A stretch of DNA of 48,565 bases from Segatella maculosa DSM 19339 = JCM 15638. Lineage in GTDB: Bacteria; Bacteroidota; Bacteroidia; Bacteroidales; Bacteroidaceae. Every line of letters begins with the position of its first letter. The first letter of the stretch is position 1. The stretch covers positions 1 to 48,565 of the forward strand of contig NZ_KB908338.1 of assembly GCF_000382385.1 (NCBI RefSeq). Reading direction: 5' to 3'. Positions 1 through 8,346 of this stretch are shown here, in pieces. Both the position numbers and the translations under genes were made by a program. Below the pieces are notes generated by a model that did not search any database, had not been told where the DNA came from, and saw nothing but the letters and a program-made list of their open reading frames with translations.

Positions 1-229
1 CGTCACTCAGACCATACCAGGTACGGAGTAATTCAATCTTGAATAAAACAAGACTGTCATAGCTGGGCCGGCCTGTAGACTTATAGCCTTTCGTATAAGC
101 CACTTCTATTATAGCACGAATAGGTGCCCAATCAATGACTGTGTTTATTTGTGAAAAGAATGTCTGCTTGACCTTTCTCTGTCCAAGGAACAGGTCAGCA
201 AAACTTGGAGAGGATAACTTCTGTTTCAT
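1..229 (-). CDS. IS5-type transposase, N-terminal part (cut by window edge)
   Basis: The minus-strand frame from the ATG at 229 runs off the window start and gives 76 residues beginning MKQKLSSPSFADLFLGQRK, followed by a GRPSYDSLVLFKIELLRTW stretch. This is the usual N-terminus of an IS5/IS1182-like DDE transposase common in Bacteroidales (family knowledge). Only the N-terminal domain is visible; the catalytic DDE residues lie outside. A possible -7 box (TATTTTTG) sits about 15-20 bp upstream. The probable right end of the element is near 292 (see the repeat at 275-292). Whether the element is intact cannot be seen. Confidence 0.85.
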   Translation of the reverse strand, partial: MKQKLSSPSFADLFLGQRKVKQTFFSQINTVIDWAPIRAIIEVAYTKGYKSTGRPSYDSLVLFKIELLRTWYGLSD

Positions 230-274
230 ACGATAAAGGTACAAAAATATTTAAGAAAGGCAAATTATATGAGG

Positions 275-292
275 AGTTTTGCAGAGGTCTCA
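275..292. repeat. Probable terminal repeat of the IS5-type element
   Basis: AGTTTTGCAGAGGTCTCA lies just outside the transposase start. A copy with one mismatch in 18 is at 843-860 in the same orientation. This position fits the outer inverted repeat of the IS, but the other end of the element is outside the window, so the assignment is inferred. Confidence 0.45.
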
Positions 293-379
293 CACCGTGA
301 ATTGCTGGGCGCGATACAACTCGTCGCGGACAGTGTCAAGCTGCCGTATCTCTGTGATATTTTTTATTTTCGTTGTCAT

Positions 380-683
380 CTTCCATGGAAGACGAATGTT
401 TTCTGTTTCTTTTTTAATGCCTTCCATGGAAGAAAAGAGTTATTTCTTGCTTTTATTGTCATCTTCCATGGAAGAAAAGAGGTGATTGTTAAAAAATCCT
501 TTGTCTTCCATGGAAGACGACCATTCTTTTTACATTTTTTTGTTTCTCCCGTGGAAGAAAATATTTTCCGTTAAAAAATCCTTCGTCTTCCATGGAAGAC
601 GAGCGTCTTTTTTACATTTTTTTATTTCTTCCATGGAAGACAGGCGTTTTTTCTCGGTTCAACCCCTTTCCGCCGTGGCGGAA
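380..683. repeat. Phased palindrome array, 41-42 bp period, CTTCCATGGAAG core
   Basis: Eight palindromes with the core CTTCCATGGAAG (variants TCCCGTGGAAGA and TTCCGCCGTGGCGGAA) have centres at 385, 426, 468, 510, 551, 592, 633 and 675. The intervals are 41, 42, 42, 41, 41, 41 and 42 bp. The spacers are T-rich and degenerate, with a recurring ACATTTTTT phrase also seen in the arrays at 17.2 and 30.3 kb. Plus-strand reading frames across the array are Phe-rich repeats of the array itself and are not believed. The array fills the gap between the IS end and the next gene. Confidence 0.9.
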
Positions 684-857
684 GCCCCGCGCCCTTTTGG
701 TTTCCTTATTTCGGTGGAGCGCAGGAGCAGTGATTATTTCTTCTTCTTCTTCTCCGTCATCGGGCCGCTTGTAACTGAGGGTGAGGGAATGATCCTTGCC
801 GTCTTTTCCTATCACGAGTCCATTTTCTAACTTGATGTTGATAGTTTTGCTGAGGTC
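612..857 (-). pseudogene. Possible gene remnant between IS-like repeats
   Basis: The minus-strand frame below 857 reads like protein (TINIKLENGLVIGKDGK, LTLSYKRPDD, then an acidic Glu run). It has no start: an in-frame stop lies at 858-860, inside the copy of the IS-end-like repeat, and the frame then runs into the palindrome array. It could be the tail of a gene cut by an insertion. It could equally be a chance frame. No family was recognised. Confidence 0.25.
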
Positions 858-860
858 TCA
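843..860. repeat. Second copy of IS-end-like repeat
   Basis: AGTTTTGCTGAGGTCTCA matches 275-292 with one mismatch and has the same orientation. There is no transposase sequence beside it, so it may be a solo end left by an excised or decayed element. The bases from 861 to 971 hold nothing else recognisable. Confidence 0.4.
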
Positions 861-971
861 AAGCTTGAATTAACATCGACGACCTTCGAAAATGTCACAT
901 AAAAACAGATATTACATGCTCAATATGAGCAAACGTCCCGACAAATGACGGGGAAGCATCGACGATAAATG

Positions 972-2081
972 TCAGCGTTTTAGGGCCAAGGTTATTTTCT
1001 TTGGAATGCCGCAAAACAGCACGGCAAGGTTTTCTTTGCGCGACAAAGCAAAGAATCTAAGATAATGTTTCAGTTTCAAACTTATTGTCTCTACATAGTA
1101 AGCAAGGCCCGATCGAACCCTGTTCTTACGACCATACATGCCGAAGTTCCCACGTTTAAAAACCACTTTCATGATGCTCGCCGTATAAGAACGCGCCCTC
1201 CTGGTGAGTTTGAAAGGATATTCGGCGGCAGGCAGGCCTAAAACGTCGACACAAATCGCCCCGAATGCATTGAAACCATTAAAATAATCCAGTTTTTTGA
1301 GCCAATCGACCAAGCGTGCTTTCTCTTCGGGGTGGGCAAACGCTTCGCAATATCGGTGCAACAGCACGGCCATGTCGCAAATCTGCCGCAGTCCGATGCC
1401 GAGTTCCATGAAATGATGATAGAGATGAAGAAAAGTGAAAATCAGATTCTCGACGGGAGGCAACGTCGGTACAGCGGTATGCCCAACCGTAATCGTGTAG
1501 GGCGCGCTCTTTCTTATCATTTCGTCAAAATGATGTTGCACCGATGAAGATGCAAATTTAAGCAGGCGGAAATGTAATTCAAAGGGAATACCTTTGTATT
1601 CGAATGCCACATGTTGCTCATTATCGCCCTCCTCGCCCTCATGAAAAGTGACGTTCCATGCCTGTCGGATTACTGTTCGGGCCCTGTCGAAATGCTCACT
1701 GTCGCAATAAAAATCGATATCACCCGGTTGTCTCGAAAGCGGTTGAGGGTAGAATTGGGCCAGTAATTGACCTTTCACAACGAGGAATTTAATGGAGTTA
1801 GCCTGCAACAGCACGCAAAGTTCCTCCAAAGCGCGATTTACCTTGAGATTACTGTTCCGGATTTCCTGCTGCGAGACAAAGGTCTGTATTGCGTCTGGTT
1901 TGGGAAGACGAACCTGATAATCTTCGTCCGTCAATGCTTGCGCCAATAGTCCAACGACAGTTTGCCGCTTAGCTTGCATCATCACCCCATGAAAATCCGT
2001 TGCAGACATCACCCCAGCCTCCGGGGGATTTCCCCAAAGGGAGGCACGAAGTATTTTCAAAAGGATTTGTTCGTTTGTCAT
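972..2081 (-). CDS. Nucleotidyltransferase-fold family protein
   Basis: The product is 369 aa from the ATG at 2081. An upstream in-frame ATG at 2135 would overlap the preceding gene by 32 bp and is less likely. The motif FLVVKGQLLAQFYP (about residues 99-112) followed by QPGDIDFY (118-125) is the KG...GDID signature of the uncharacterised nucleotidyltransferase family (NTP_transf_5 type), and a C-terminal Arg/Lys-rich tail follows. Such proteins are frequent in capsule or polysaccharide loci, but their substrate is not known. It is the last gene of a minus-strand operon after the dehydratase and the DegT aminotransferase, so a role in surface glycan assembly is inferred. No signal peptide is seen, which suggests a cytoplasmic protein. 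Confidence 0.75.
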   Translation of the reverse strand: MTNEQILLKILRASLWGNPPEAGVMSATDFHGVMMQAKRQTVVGLLAQALTDEDYQVRLPKPDAIQTFVSQQEIRNSNLKVNRALEELCVLLQANSIKFLVVKGQLLAQFYPQPLSRQPGDIDFYCDSEHFDRARTVIRQAWNVTFHEGEEGDNEQHVAFEYKGIPFELHFRLLKFASSSVQHHFDEMIRKSAPYTITVGHTAVPTLPPVENLIFTFLHLYHHFMELGIGLRQICDMAVLLHRYCEAFAHPEEKARLVDWLKKLDYFNGFNAFGAICVDVLGLPAAEYPFKLTRRARSYTASIMKVVFKRGNFGMYGRKNRVRSGLAYYVETISLKLKHYLRFFALSRKENLAVLFCGIPKKITLALKR

Positions 2082-2103
2082 GGCATCGGCCAAATAGTAA
2101 TAC

Positions 2104-4050
2104 TTATTCCCGATGACCGTCGGCAGCGGGAACATCTAATGAAGAGAATACGGAGTTCTTCGATATGAATTCGGGAACAATCTCCTTCATCTGCCTAACA
2201 ATCTCCATTTCATCATAGGTTTTGCTCTCTTCAATCAACGCGTCTATAGCCTGACTGACTTTGGCAAAATCATATTCTTTGACCTTTGCAATCCTTATCT
2301 TTTCATGGAAACTGGGTAAAGTGTTCTCCGTGTTGCTCAGCACTTCTTCGTAAAGTTTCTCACCCGGGCGCAAACCGGTATAAACAATCTTCACATCCTT
2401 CGCACCACTCAGCTGTATCATGCGATGCGCCAAATCCGCAATCTTTACGGGCTCTCCCATGTCGAACACAAATATTTCACCGCCTTTCCCATGCGTTCCA
2501 GCCTCAAGAACCAATTTACACGCCTCAGGAATCAGCATGAAGAAGCGGATTATCTTCGGATCGGTCACCGTAACGGGTCCACCAGCCTTTATTTGTTTCT
2601 CAAATAACGGTATCACAGAACCCGTCGAACCCAATACGTTGCCGAAGCGAGTCGTGACAAACTGCGTAGGAACCTCTCCCTTACTGCCGTTTGCCTCATA
2701 TTCCTTCACAAGCTTTGCATTCAAAGCCTGCGTATAGATTTCACAAATGCGCTTGGAACATCCCATCACATTCGTCGGATTGACGGCTTTGTCCGTGCTA
2801 ATCATCACAAACTTCTTTACACCGTACTTCACACTCAAGTCTGCAACGACCTTTGTGCCGTAAATGTTGTTCTGAATGCTTTCACTCGGATTCTCTTCCA
2901 TCATCGGAACATGTTTATAAGCTGCCGCATGAAAAACATAATCAGGTTGGAATTCACTGAAAAGTCGTTCCATTCGTGCCTGATTGGAAATACTCATCAA
3001 AACGACATTGCATCTCACGTTTGGGAACTTATTTTGCATTAACAGCTTCATATCATGTTGTGGGGTCTCCGCTTGGTCGATGAGCATCATTGCCTCGGGG
3101 GCAAACGTCGCTATCTGTCGTACCATCTCACTGCCAATGCTGCCTGCAGAACCTGTAATCAGAATTTTCTTGCCTTTGAGCATGGCTCCCACAGACTCCA
3201 AATCTACGTTGATTTCATTACGCGGCAACAGGTCGTTGATGCTGACAGACTTCAGATCGTTGACGTTCATTCCTTTTTTCCACTCCTTAGTTTCGGGCAA
3301 CATCATGATTTTCACCCCGGAATCAATCAGCAAATCCTGTAAAAAGGAATCCTTTCTGAAGCGTTGGTTCTGCAACGGAGAGACCAATACCGTCGAAATA
3401 CCTTCCTTTACAATCACATCACGCAAACTCTCATCGCCTCTATAGACACGTTCTCCCATAAGCAAATGAGACTTATAGGCCTTATCATGGCTTATGAAAC
3501 CTTTCAACAAGAAGCGTGAAGGCTTCTCGCTACGAATATTCTTGGCCAAAGCCACACCTCCGTCTCTGATACCATATATTAAGGTCTTTGCCGCACCCTC
3601 ATTGGCAAACGAAGCATCATAAACCGACTTGATGACTATTCGTGCTGCCCACATGACTAATGTAGCCAGCAGATACATACCAACAAGTTGACGCCCCCTG
3701 AACGGTACGAACACGCCAAAGCTATAGACAGCATAGTGCAACACCTCGGCTATGAGCAGCGAGAATGCCATGGCATAGCCCACACGGCGCAAATCTATGA
3801 AACTAGAATAGCGAATAATACCTGAATAAGTGTGGAAAATTTTGAAACCGATAAGATTGAAACAGATATAGAACAATATTGTCTTGCTCAATATCAAGAT
3901 GTTACCGGTTGTGACGGCACTACGATAGAAAAGCCAATAGACGAGGATTCCTGACAGATAACAAATCAGGATGTCCATAAATAATATGGCCCAATAAGGC
4001 AACGACTTCTTATTAAAATACCAATTACCCAACTTTTGAAAAAACGTCAT
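2104..4050 (-). CDS. Membrane nucleotide-sugar 4,6-dehydratase (CapD/PglF/WbpM type)
   Basis: The 648-aa protein has an N-terminal membrane domain with about four hydrophobic segments (roughly residues 20-42, 50-72, 92-112 and 122-142), then a CoA-binding-like domain, then an extended SDR domain. The NAD-binding loop ITGSAGSIGSE is at about 298-308. The active-site region is STDKAVNPTNVMGCSKR: the usual SDR tyrosine is replaced by Met (about 429), with Lys at about 433, as known in the large PglF/WbpM class. The expected reaction is UDP-GlcNAc to UDP-4-keto-6-deoxy-GlcNAc (or an epimer) at the inner membrane. The DegT-type aminotransferase 21 bp upstream would take the 4-keto product, so the pair suggests synthesis of a 4-amino-4,6-dideoxy sugar. 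Confidence 0.92.
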   Translation of the reverse strand: MTFFQKLGNWYFNKKSLPYWAILFMDILICYLSGILVYWLFYRSAVTTGNILILSKTILFYICFNLIGFKIFHTYSGIIRYSSFIDLRRVGYAMAFSLLIAEVLHYAVYSFGVFVPFRGRQLVGMYLLATLVMWAARIVIKSVYDASFANEGAAKTLIYGIRDGGVALAKNIRSEKPSRFLLKGFISHDKAYKSHLLMGERVYRGDESLRDVIVKEGISTVLVSPLQNQRFRKDSFLQDLLIDSGVKIMMLPETKEWKKGMNVNDLKSVSINDLLPRNEINVDLESVGAMLKGKKILITGSAGSIGSEMVRQIATFAPEAMMLIDQAETPQHDMKLLMQNKFPNVRCNVVLMSISNQARMERLFSEFQPDYVFHAAAYKHVPMMEENPSESIQNNIYGTKVVADLSVKYGVKKFVMISTDKAVNPTNVMGCSKRICEIYTQALNAKLVKEYEANGSKGEVPTQFVTTRFGNVLGSTGSVIPLFEKQIKAGGPVTVTDPKIIRFFMLIPEACKLVLEAGTHGKGGEIFVFDMGEPVKIADLAHRMIQLSGAKDVKIVYTGLRPGEKLYEEVLSNTENTLPSFHEKIRIAKVKEYDFAKVSQAIDALIEESKTYDEMEIVRQMKEIVPEFISKNSVFSSLDVPAADGHRE

Positions 4051-4071
4051 ACGAATTCTTTGTTTAGCTTA

Positions 4072-5316
4072 TTAATAAACAGCTTCCTTTATCGTGCAGA
4101 TTACTTTGGCAACATCGTCGTCTGTGACCATTGGTCCGCTTGGCAGACAAAGCCCACAATGGAACAATTCCTCGCTCACACCATTGACATAGGCCGATGC
4201 ATCGTGATAGACGGGTTGCTTATGCATTGGTTTCCACAATGGTCTACTCTCTATGCCTGCCTTATCCAAATAGATGCGCATGGCTTCCACATTATTGTTC
4301 GGTTCGCAATCCGTATGAACGGTCGAAGCCTGATGCACTACGCCCGCAGCACCACCTACGGCACCCTTCACAACTGCCTTATATGCATCTTCCTGCCCTT
4401 TCACTTTCAAATCAGATGCAAGCGTTATCGTGTTTAACCAGAAGTTACTTTCCGTGCGAGAATCGGGATTATCATGAAACTCGATGCCGTCAAAATCCTT
4501 AAAAGCTTCGCGATAAAGCTGGGCAATGTGTCGGTGATGGCTGATGTGAGCGTCAAGCACTGTCATCTGTCCGCGGCCAATTCCTGCACAAATATTACTC
4601 ATGCGGTAGTTATAACCTACTTCTGTGTGCTGGTAATACGGATAGGATTCGCGTGCTTGCGTTGCAAAATACATCACGCGATTGTAGCTTTCTCCGTCAG
4701 GACATATCAATGCACCGCCGCCAGAAGTCGTAATCATCTTATTACCATTGAAACTCAGCACACCATAACGGCCAAATGTACCGACAACCCTACCGTCATA
4801 GCGCGAACCAAAGCCCTCGGCAGCATCTTCAATGACAGGGATGTCATAACGATTGGCTATGGCCATGATCTCATCTATCCTTGCCGGCATGCCATAAAGG
4901 TAGACGGGAATGATTGCTTTGGGCTTATGTCCGGTCTTTGCAATCCTGTCCTTGATGGCTTCTTCCAGCAATTCAGGAGACATATTCCACGTGTCGCGTT
5001 CTGAATCAACAAACACGGGCTTTGCTCCCAAATAAGTGACTGGATGAGAAGAGGCACAAAACGTAAACGACTGCACGATTACCTCGTCACCGGCCTTGAC
5101 ACCGCAAGCCACCAAAGCTAAATGTACGGCAGCTGTTCCTGAAGACAAGGCGACAACATGCTTTTGCTGACCCACAAACGCTTCCAAATCTTTCTCAAAA
5201 CCCGTTACATTTGGTCCAAGAGGAACAACCCAATTCGTATCAAAAGCCTCTTGAACATACTTCATTTCCGCCCCACTCATGTGGGCCAAGCACAATAAAA
5301 TCCGTTTTTCTGCCAT
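4072..5316 (-). CDS. DegT/DnrJ/EryC1/StrS-family sugar aminotransferase
   Basis: The 414-aa PLP enzyme shows the family pattern: LSSGTAAVHLAL (about 58-69), IPVIEDAAEGFG with the PLP-pairing Asp (about 164), and SFNGNKMITTSGGG with the PLP lysine at about 193. By analogy with PglE it would transfer an amino group to the C4 keto group of the sugar made by the next gene. It is first in a three-gene minus-strand operon with a 21-bp gap to the dehydratase. No acetyltransferase or glycosyltransferase is nearby, so the final sugar and its acceptor (O-antigen, capsule or O-glycan) cannot be named. Confidence 0.92.
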   Translation of the reverse strand: MAEKRILLCLAHMSGAEMKYVQEAFDTNWVVPLGPNVTGFEKDLEAFVGQQKHVVALSSGTAAVHLALVACGVKAGDEVIVQSFTFCASSHPVTYLGAKPVFVDSERDTWNMSPELLEEAIKDRIAKTGHKPKAIIPVYLYGMPARIDEIMAIANRYDIPVIEDAAEGFGSRYDGRVVGTFGRYGVLSFNGNKMITTSGGGALICPDGESYNRVMYFATQARESYPYYQHTEVGYNYRMSNICAGIGRGQMTVLDAHISHHRHIAQLYREAFKDFDGIEFHDNPDSRTESNFWLNTITLASDLKVKGQEDAYKAVVKGAVGGAAGVVHQASTVHTDCEPNNNVEAMRIYLDKAGIESRPLWKPMHKQPVYHDASAYVNGVSEELFHCGLCLPSGPMVTDDDVAKVICTIKEAVY

Positions 5317-5364
5317 GTTTTTTTATATCTTTATCAAAACAAATACACCATAATCTGTAAGTCA

Positions 5365-5574
5365 TCACACTGCGAATTTAGGACACCTCGGTTTGAAGAC
5401 CGACAAAGATGAAACTTCAAAAGGAGGAACCGGCAAAGGCGAAACACCCCTCACGCCATCAAAAATCAAGCGCAACGCCACTAACCAAAGTCGCATTAAT
5501 TCTGCACCAACCATTTCCGCAATAGAATCATATTGGGAAATCGCAGCCATTTTTTCAAATATCCTAAACACCAT
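5365..5574 (-). CDS. Small hypothetical protein (69 aa), uncertain
   Basis: The frame has ordinary codon use and reads MVFRIFEKMAAISQYDS..., ending SVFKPRCPKFAV. Its ATG lies about 20 nt downstream of the start predicted for the promoter at 5602-5633, so it would be the first translated frame on the sugar-operon message. It has no domain I recognise, no signal peptide and no membrane segment. It could be a small leader protein, or a widespread non-coding intergenic sequence that happens to stay open. Confidence 0.35.
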   Translation of the reverse strand: MVFRIFEKMAAISQYDSIAEMVGAELMRLWLVALRLIFDGVRGVSPLPVPPFEVSSLSVFKPRCPKFAV

Positions 5575-5601
5575 GAGAACAAAAACTCACATATAATTAT
5601 A

Positions 5602-5633
5602 CAAAGGTAGACTATTTTAATGAGAAATACAAA
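5602..5633 (-). promoter_or_regulatory. Promoter of the sugar operon (Bacteroidetes -33/-7)
   Basis: On the minus strand TTTG (5633-5630), 20 bp, then TACCTTTG (5609-5602) match the TTTG-N19-21-TAnnTTTG consensus. Transcription should start near 5595, about 280 nt before the aminotransferase ATG. The leader includes the 69-aa frame. Confidence 0.75.
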
Positions 5634-5698
5634 TTTATGAATATTTTTCTTAAAACAAAATATAACAAGCTGAAAATCAAACGCATGTGTCCAGCAAT

Positions 5699-5808
5699 GT
5701 AATCTCAGCCATTTTACAAGCTCATCTCTGCCATTTCGTGCGGTAATATGGCCCATTTTGCATGCCAATATGGCTGATATTAGGTCGCAATCTGGCTGAT
5801 ATCACCGA
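5699..5808. repeat. 22-bp phased array, TCAGCCAT/ATGGCTGA core
   Basis: Five contiguous degenerate units of exactly 22 bp. The first two carry TCAGCCAT or TCTGCCAT, the third ATGGCCCAT, and the last two the reverse form (A)TGGCTGAT, so the array turns round in its middle. The same core and phase occur at 32837-32946. The rest of the gap (5809-5918) shows nothing recognisable. Confidence 0.8.
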
Positions 5809-5918
5809 ACGTTCTCTATTGATAAGCGAAACAGCCTTGAGAACCTATCCATTTAAAAACGGAAGACGGGCTAAAAGAATGGCCCAGACATATCGGCGAC
5901 TAATGACCAACCACCTCC

Positions 5919-6641
5919 TTATCTGCCGGCATTGACCTGAGAAACGAACGTCTTGAGCAGGACGATATCTTTCACTGCCGGAGCCACTTCGAACCGTTTA
6001 TTGACGTTAATACCGACACATTTCAAATGATTGAACATGCGCAGGCCGTCCACATCATCGGGACCGATATCTCCGCTCAACAAGAAAGGGGTCTCGCCAT
6101 GATAAGCCTGCAAAAGAGCCCCGTCAAATTGAGTCTCTTTATCTTTAGTTTTCTCGCGTCGCATATCAAACAACAATAAGTCAGCATGCCCTTCATAGGC
6201 CTTACATTGCCCAAAATCACTGACAGAAGAGACCTTAATGCACTTGATTATCTTAATTCCCGCACGGATATCGGGGTCAACCGTCCGCCGAAGATTGTCT
6301 ATCATCAGCGGACTCTCCTCTCCTTGCAACTGCACATAATCAAGTTCGTAGTTATAGATGCGCGTGATGATGTTCTGCGGCATGTCATCTGCAAAGACTC
6401 CCACGCGCTTTATACGACGGAACTCTGGTTGCCCGGCGGTCTTTCCGGCCTGCTTTCGATAACGGTCTATACTATAGTCTGGAATGATTCCGGCCAAACT
6501 AGATATCATTTGCACATAGCGTGGAGAGTCAGGACGGAAGTCAAAGCCCATCATATCAATGTCCAAGGCTTCCAGCTGGCGTATGTTTTCAGCGTCACGC
6601 ATACCGCATACTTCAATCAGAAAAGGCTTTTTCGCTTTCAT
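5919..6641 (-). CDS. Divergent phosphoribosylanthranilate isomerase-like protein
   Basis: The 240-aa TIM-barrel protein follows the TrpF pattern. It has IEVCGMRDAENI with the catalytic Cys (about 12), GFDFRPDSPRYV, VGVFADD, DYVQLQGEE, LLLFDM with the candidate acid Asp, and FLLSGDIGPDDV. Several positions depart from the family: QLHG is QLQG, the phosphate loop GG(S/T)GKxFDW is replaced by a charged stretch ending TQFDG, and the late GxDxNSxFE is GINVNKRFE. There is also an insertion of about 20 residues after the third strand. It stands alone, without other trp genes, 33 bp after a dipeptidase E-like gene. It may still be TrpF, or a paralogue with another sugar-phosphate substrate. Confidence 0.75.
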   Translation of the reverse strand: MKAKKPFLIEVCGMRDAENIRQLEALDIDMMGFDFRPDSPRYVQMISSLAGIIPDYSIDRYRKQAGKTAGQPEFRRIKRVGVFADDMPQNIITRIYNYELDYVQLQGEESPLMIDNLRRTVDPDIRAGIKIIKCIKVSSVSDFGQCKAYEGHADLLLFDMRREKTKDKETQFDGALLQAYHGETPFLLSGDIGPDDVDGLRMFNHLKCVGINVNKRFEVAPAVKDIVLLKTFVSQVNAGR

Positions 6642-6674
6642 GTTTTGTCGTATTTCAGTTGACTTCTATCGTTT

Positions 6675-7292
6675 TCATTCCTTGGTACGCACGAAAATAC
6701 TGTCACCCAAGACCGTGATTGCCTGCATATTACTGATAGGCAGCAATGACAAACTGCTGTTCTTTTTCATTATTAACTGCGTCTCTTCCTCAAAGGGGAA
6801 ACTATTAAAATGCACGACGGGATAGAAATCAACGATGCCAAGACCTGTGAAATCGACGAAATTCGACGTGTTTGAGAGATGATCGTCCATATCTTTAGCA
6901 TATTCGATATTGGGAGAGAAAATCATTGCGCCTGCAGATTCCCCGATGCAAGGCTTGCCTTTCTTTACTTGTTCAGCTATAAGTTTATCGGTTCCCGTCC
7001 TCCTTAGCTCTTGCATCAGGAAGAAAGTGTTTCCTCCGGAGATATAGATGCAATCGCAATCTTGCAAGACTTGAGCCACTTTTTCCATACCACAACGCGT
7101 TATCTCTAAGTCTTCCACCACCATTCCAAGGGCTTTGAGTGCCTCTCTCCCATCTTCCACATACTGACGGTATTCCTCATGAATGCTTGCAGTAGGAATA
7201 AAAGCAACCGTCTTCCCCTTTAACGAAACCATGAAATCAGGTAAAAGAGAAGCAACATCCGAAAATGAGGAGCACAAAAAAAGTTTCTTCAT
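6675..7292 (-). CDS. Dipeptidase E-like peptidase (S51 family)
   Basis: From the ATG at 7292 the product is 205 aa and starts MKKLFLCSSF, as in peptidase E. The nucleophile elbow GESAGAMIFSP and the preceding CIYISGGNTFFL and FIPTAS motifs fit S51 Asp-X dipeptidases; VVHFNSFP probably carries the His. The frame stays open upstream, and the ATG at 7409 would add 39 residues that look like a signal peptide (basic KCKLR, hydrophobic core, VCA end). The promoter at 7431-7464 lies just upstream of that ATG. The protein is therefore either cytoplasmic with a long 5' leader or exported. It forms an operon with the TrpF-like gene. Confidence 0.85.
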   Translation of the reverse strand: MKKLFLCSSFSDVASLLPDFMVSLKGKTVAFIPTASIHEEYRQYVEDGREALKALGMVVEDLEITRCGMEKVAQVLQDCDCIYISGGNTFFLMQELRRTGTDKLIAEQVKKGKPCIGESAGAMIFSPNIEYAKDMDDHLSNTSNFVDFTGLGIVDFYPVVHFNSFPFEEETQLIMKKNSSLSLLPISNMQAITVLGDSIFVRTKE

Positions 7293-7430
7293 TACTGTAT
7301 CTTGTTTTAGAAAATCGACTTGCGCCAGCTTATTCCCCATGGCACAAACTGTATGAATGAGTGAAAAAGCGAATGCCATAAACAGATAAATCCGTAGTTT
7401 ACACTTCATGTCGACCCTATATTGAAAGGA

Positions 7431-7464
7431 CAAAGATAGAACTTTTTTTATAAACCGAGGCAAA
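7431..7464 (-). promoter_or_regulatory. Probable promoter of the dipeptidase/TrpF-like operon
   Basis: Minus-strand TTTG (7464-7461), 22 bp, then TATCTTTG (7438-7431). The spacing is slightly long for the consensus. The predicted start near 7423 leaves only about 14 nt before the ATG at 7409, but about 130 nt before the ATG at 7292. Confidence 0.55.
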
Positions 7465-7695
7465 CCACGTCGCAAAATAGACAGAAAACATATACAATAT
7501 AAAGAAACATGCAACGTTTATAAGGTAAAAACAACCATAAACAGAATGCCTATGAAGTATTTTACACCTAAAGAAGTACGCCCATCTGAAAAGACTTTGA
7601 AGATGATTCGGCAAATAGCTTACACCTATCGGGCTATAAAAATAAATGGAAAAAACGAGGCGTTCTGTCTGAATTAATCTCTAAAACAGCTATAG

Positions 7696-8346
7696 ATGAA
7701 GACAATAATATCGCCATCGTTGTTGGCTGCCGACTTTCTGAACTTGAAAGACGAAATCGAAATGATCAATAACAGCGAGGCGGATTGGTTGCATTTAGAC
7801 GTTATGGACGGTGTTTTCGTTCCTAACATCTCGTTTGGCTTCCCCATACTCGAAGCCGTCAGCAAGGTTTGTACAAAGCCTTTAGACGTGCATTTCATGA
7901 TTGTTCACCCCGAACGCTACATTGAACAGACGGCTCGATTGGGCACCATGATGATGAATGTACATTATGAAGCCTGCACACACCTGCACCGAACGATCCA
8001 AGAAATCCATGCTGCGGGCATGAAAGCAGGCGTAACATTGAATCCCGCAACGCCCGTTTGTGTGCTCGAAGACATCATTCGTGATGTAGATATGGTGCTG
8101 TTGATGAGCGTGAACCCCGGATTTGGCGGGCAGAAATTCATTGAGAACACCATTCGGAAAGTAGAACGGTTACGCAATATGATCAGTGAAGCCGAGACAC
8201 ATACGCTCATTGAGGTAGACGGAGGCGTGCAGGCAGAGACCGCACCACGATTGGTGAAGGCCGGAGTGGACGTTTTGGTCAGCGGTAGCTATGTGTTCAA
8301 GAGCACCGACCCCTGCTCTACCATTCAAGCATTAAAGAAACTTTAA
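7696..8346 (+). CDS. rpe: Ribulose-phosphate 3-epimerase
   Basis: The 216-aa product covers the whole family length. The typical blocks are ISPSLLAADF at the N-terminus, WLHLDVMDGVFVPN with the metal/catalytic Asp, LDVHFMI, LMSVNPGFGGQ, and IEVDGGV with the second catalytic Asp followed by VSGSYVF. It interconverts ribulose-5-phosphate and xylulose-5-phosphate in the pentose phosphate pathway in the cytoplasm. It overlaps the convergent sigma-factor gene by four bases. No clear -7 box was found in the 180 bp upstream. Confidence 0.96.
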   Translation: MKTIISPSLLAADFLNLKDEIEMINNSEADWLHLDVMDGVFVPNISFGFPILEAVSKVCTKPLDVHFMIVHPERYIEQTARLGTMMMNVHYEACTHLHRTIQEIHAAGMKAGVTLNPATPVCVLEDIIRDVDMVLLMSVNPGFGGQKFIENTIRKVERLRNMISEAETHTLIEVDGGVQAETAPRLVKAGVDVLVSGSYVFKSTDPCSTIQALKKL

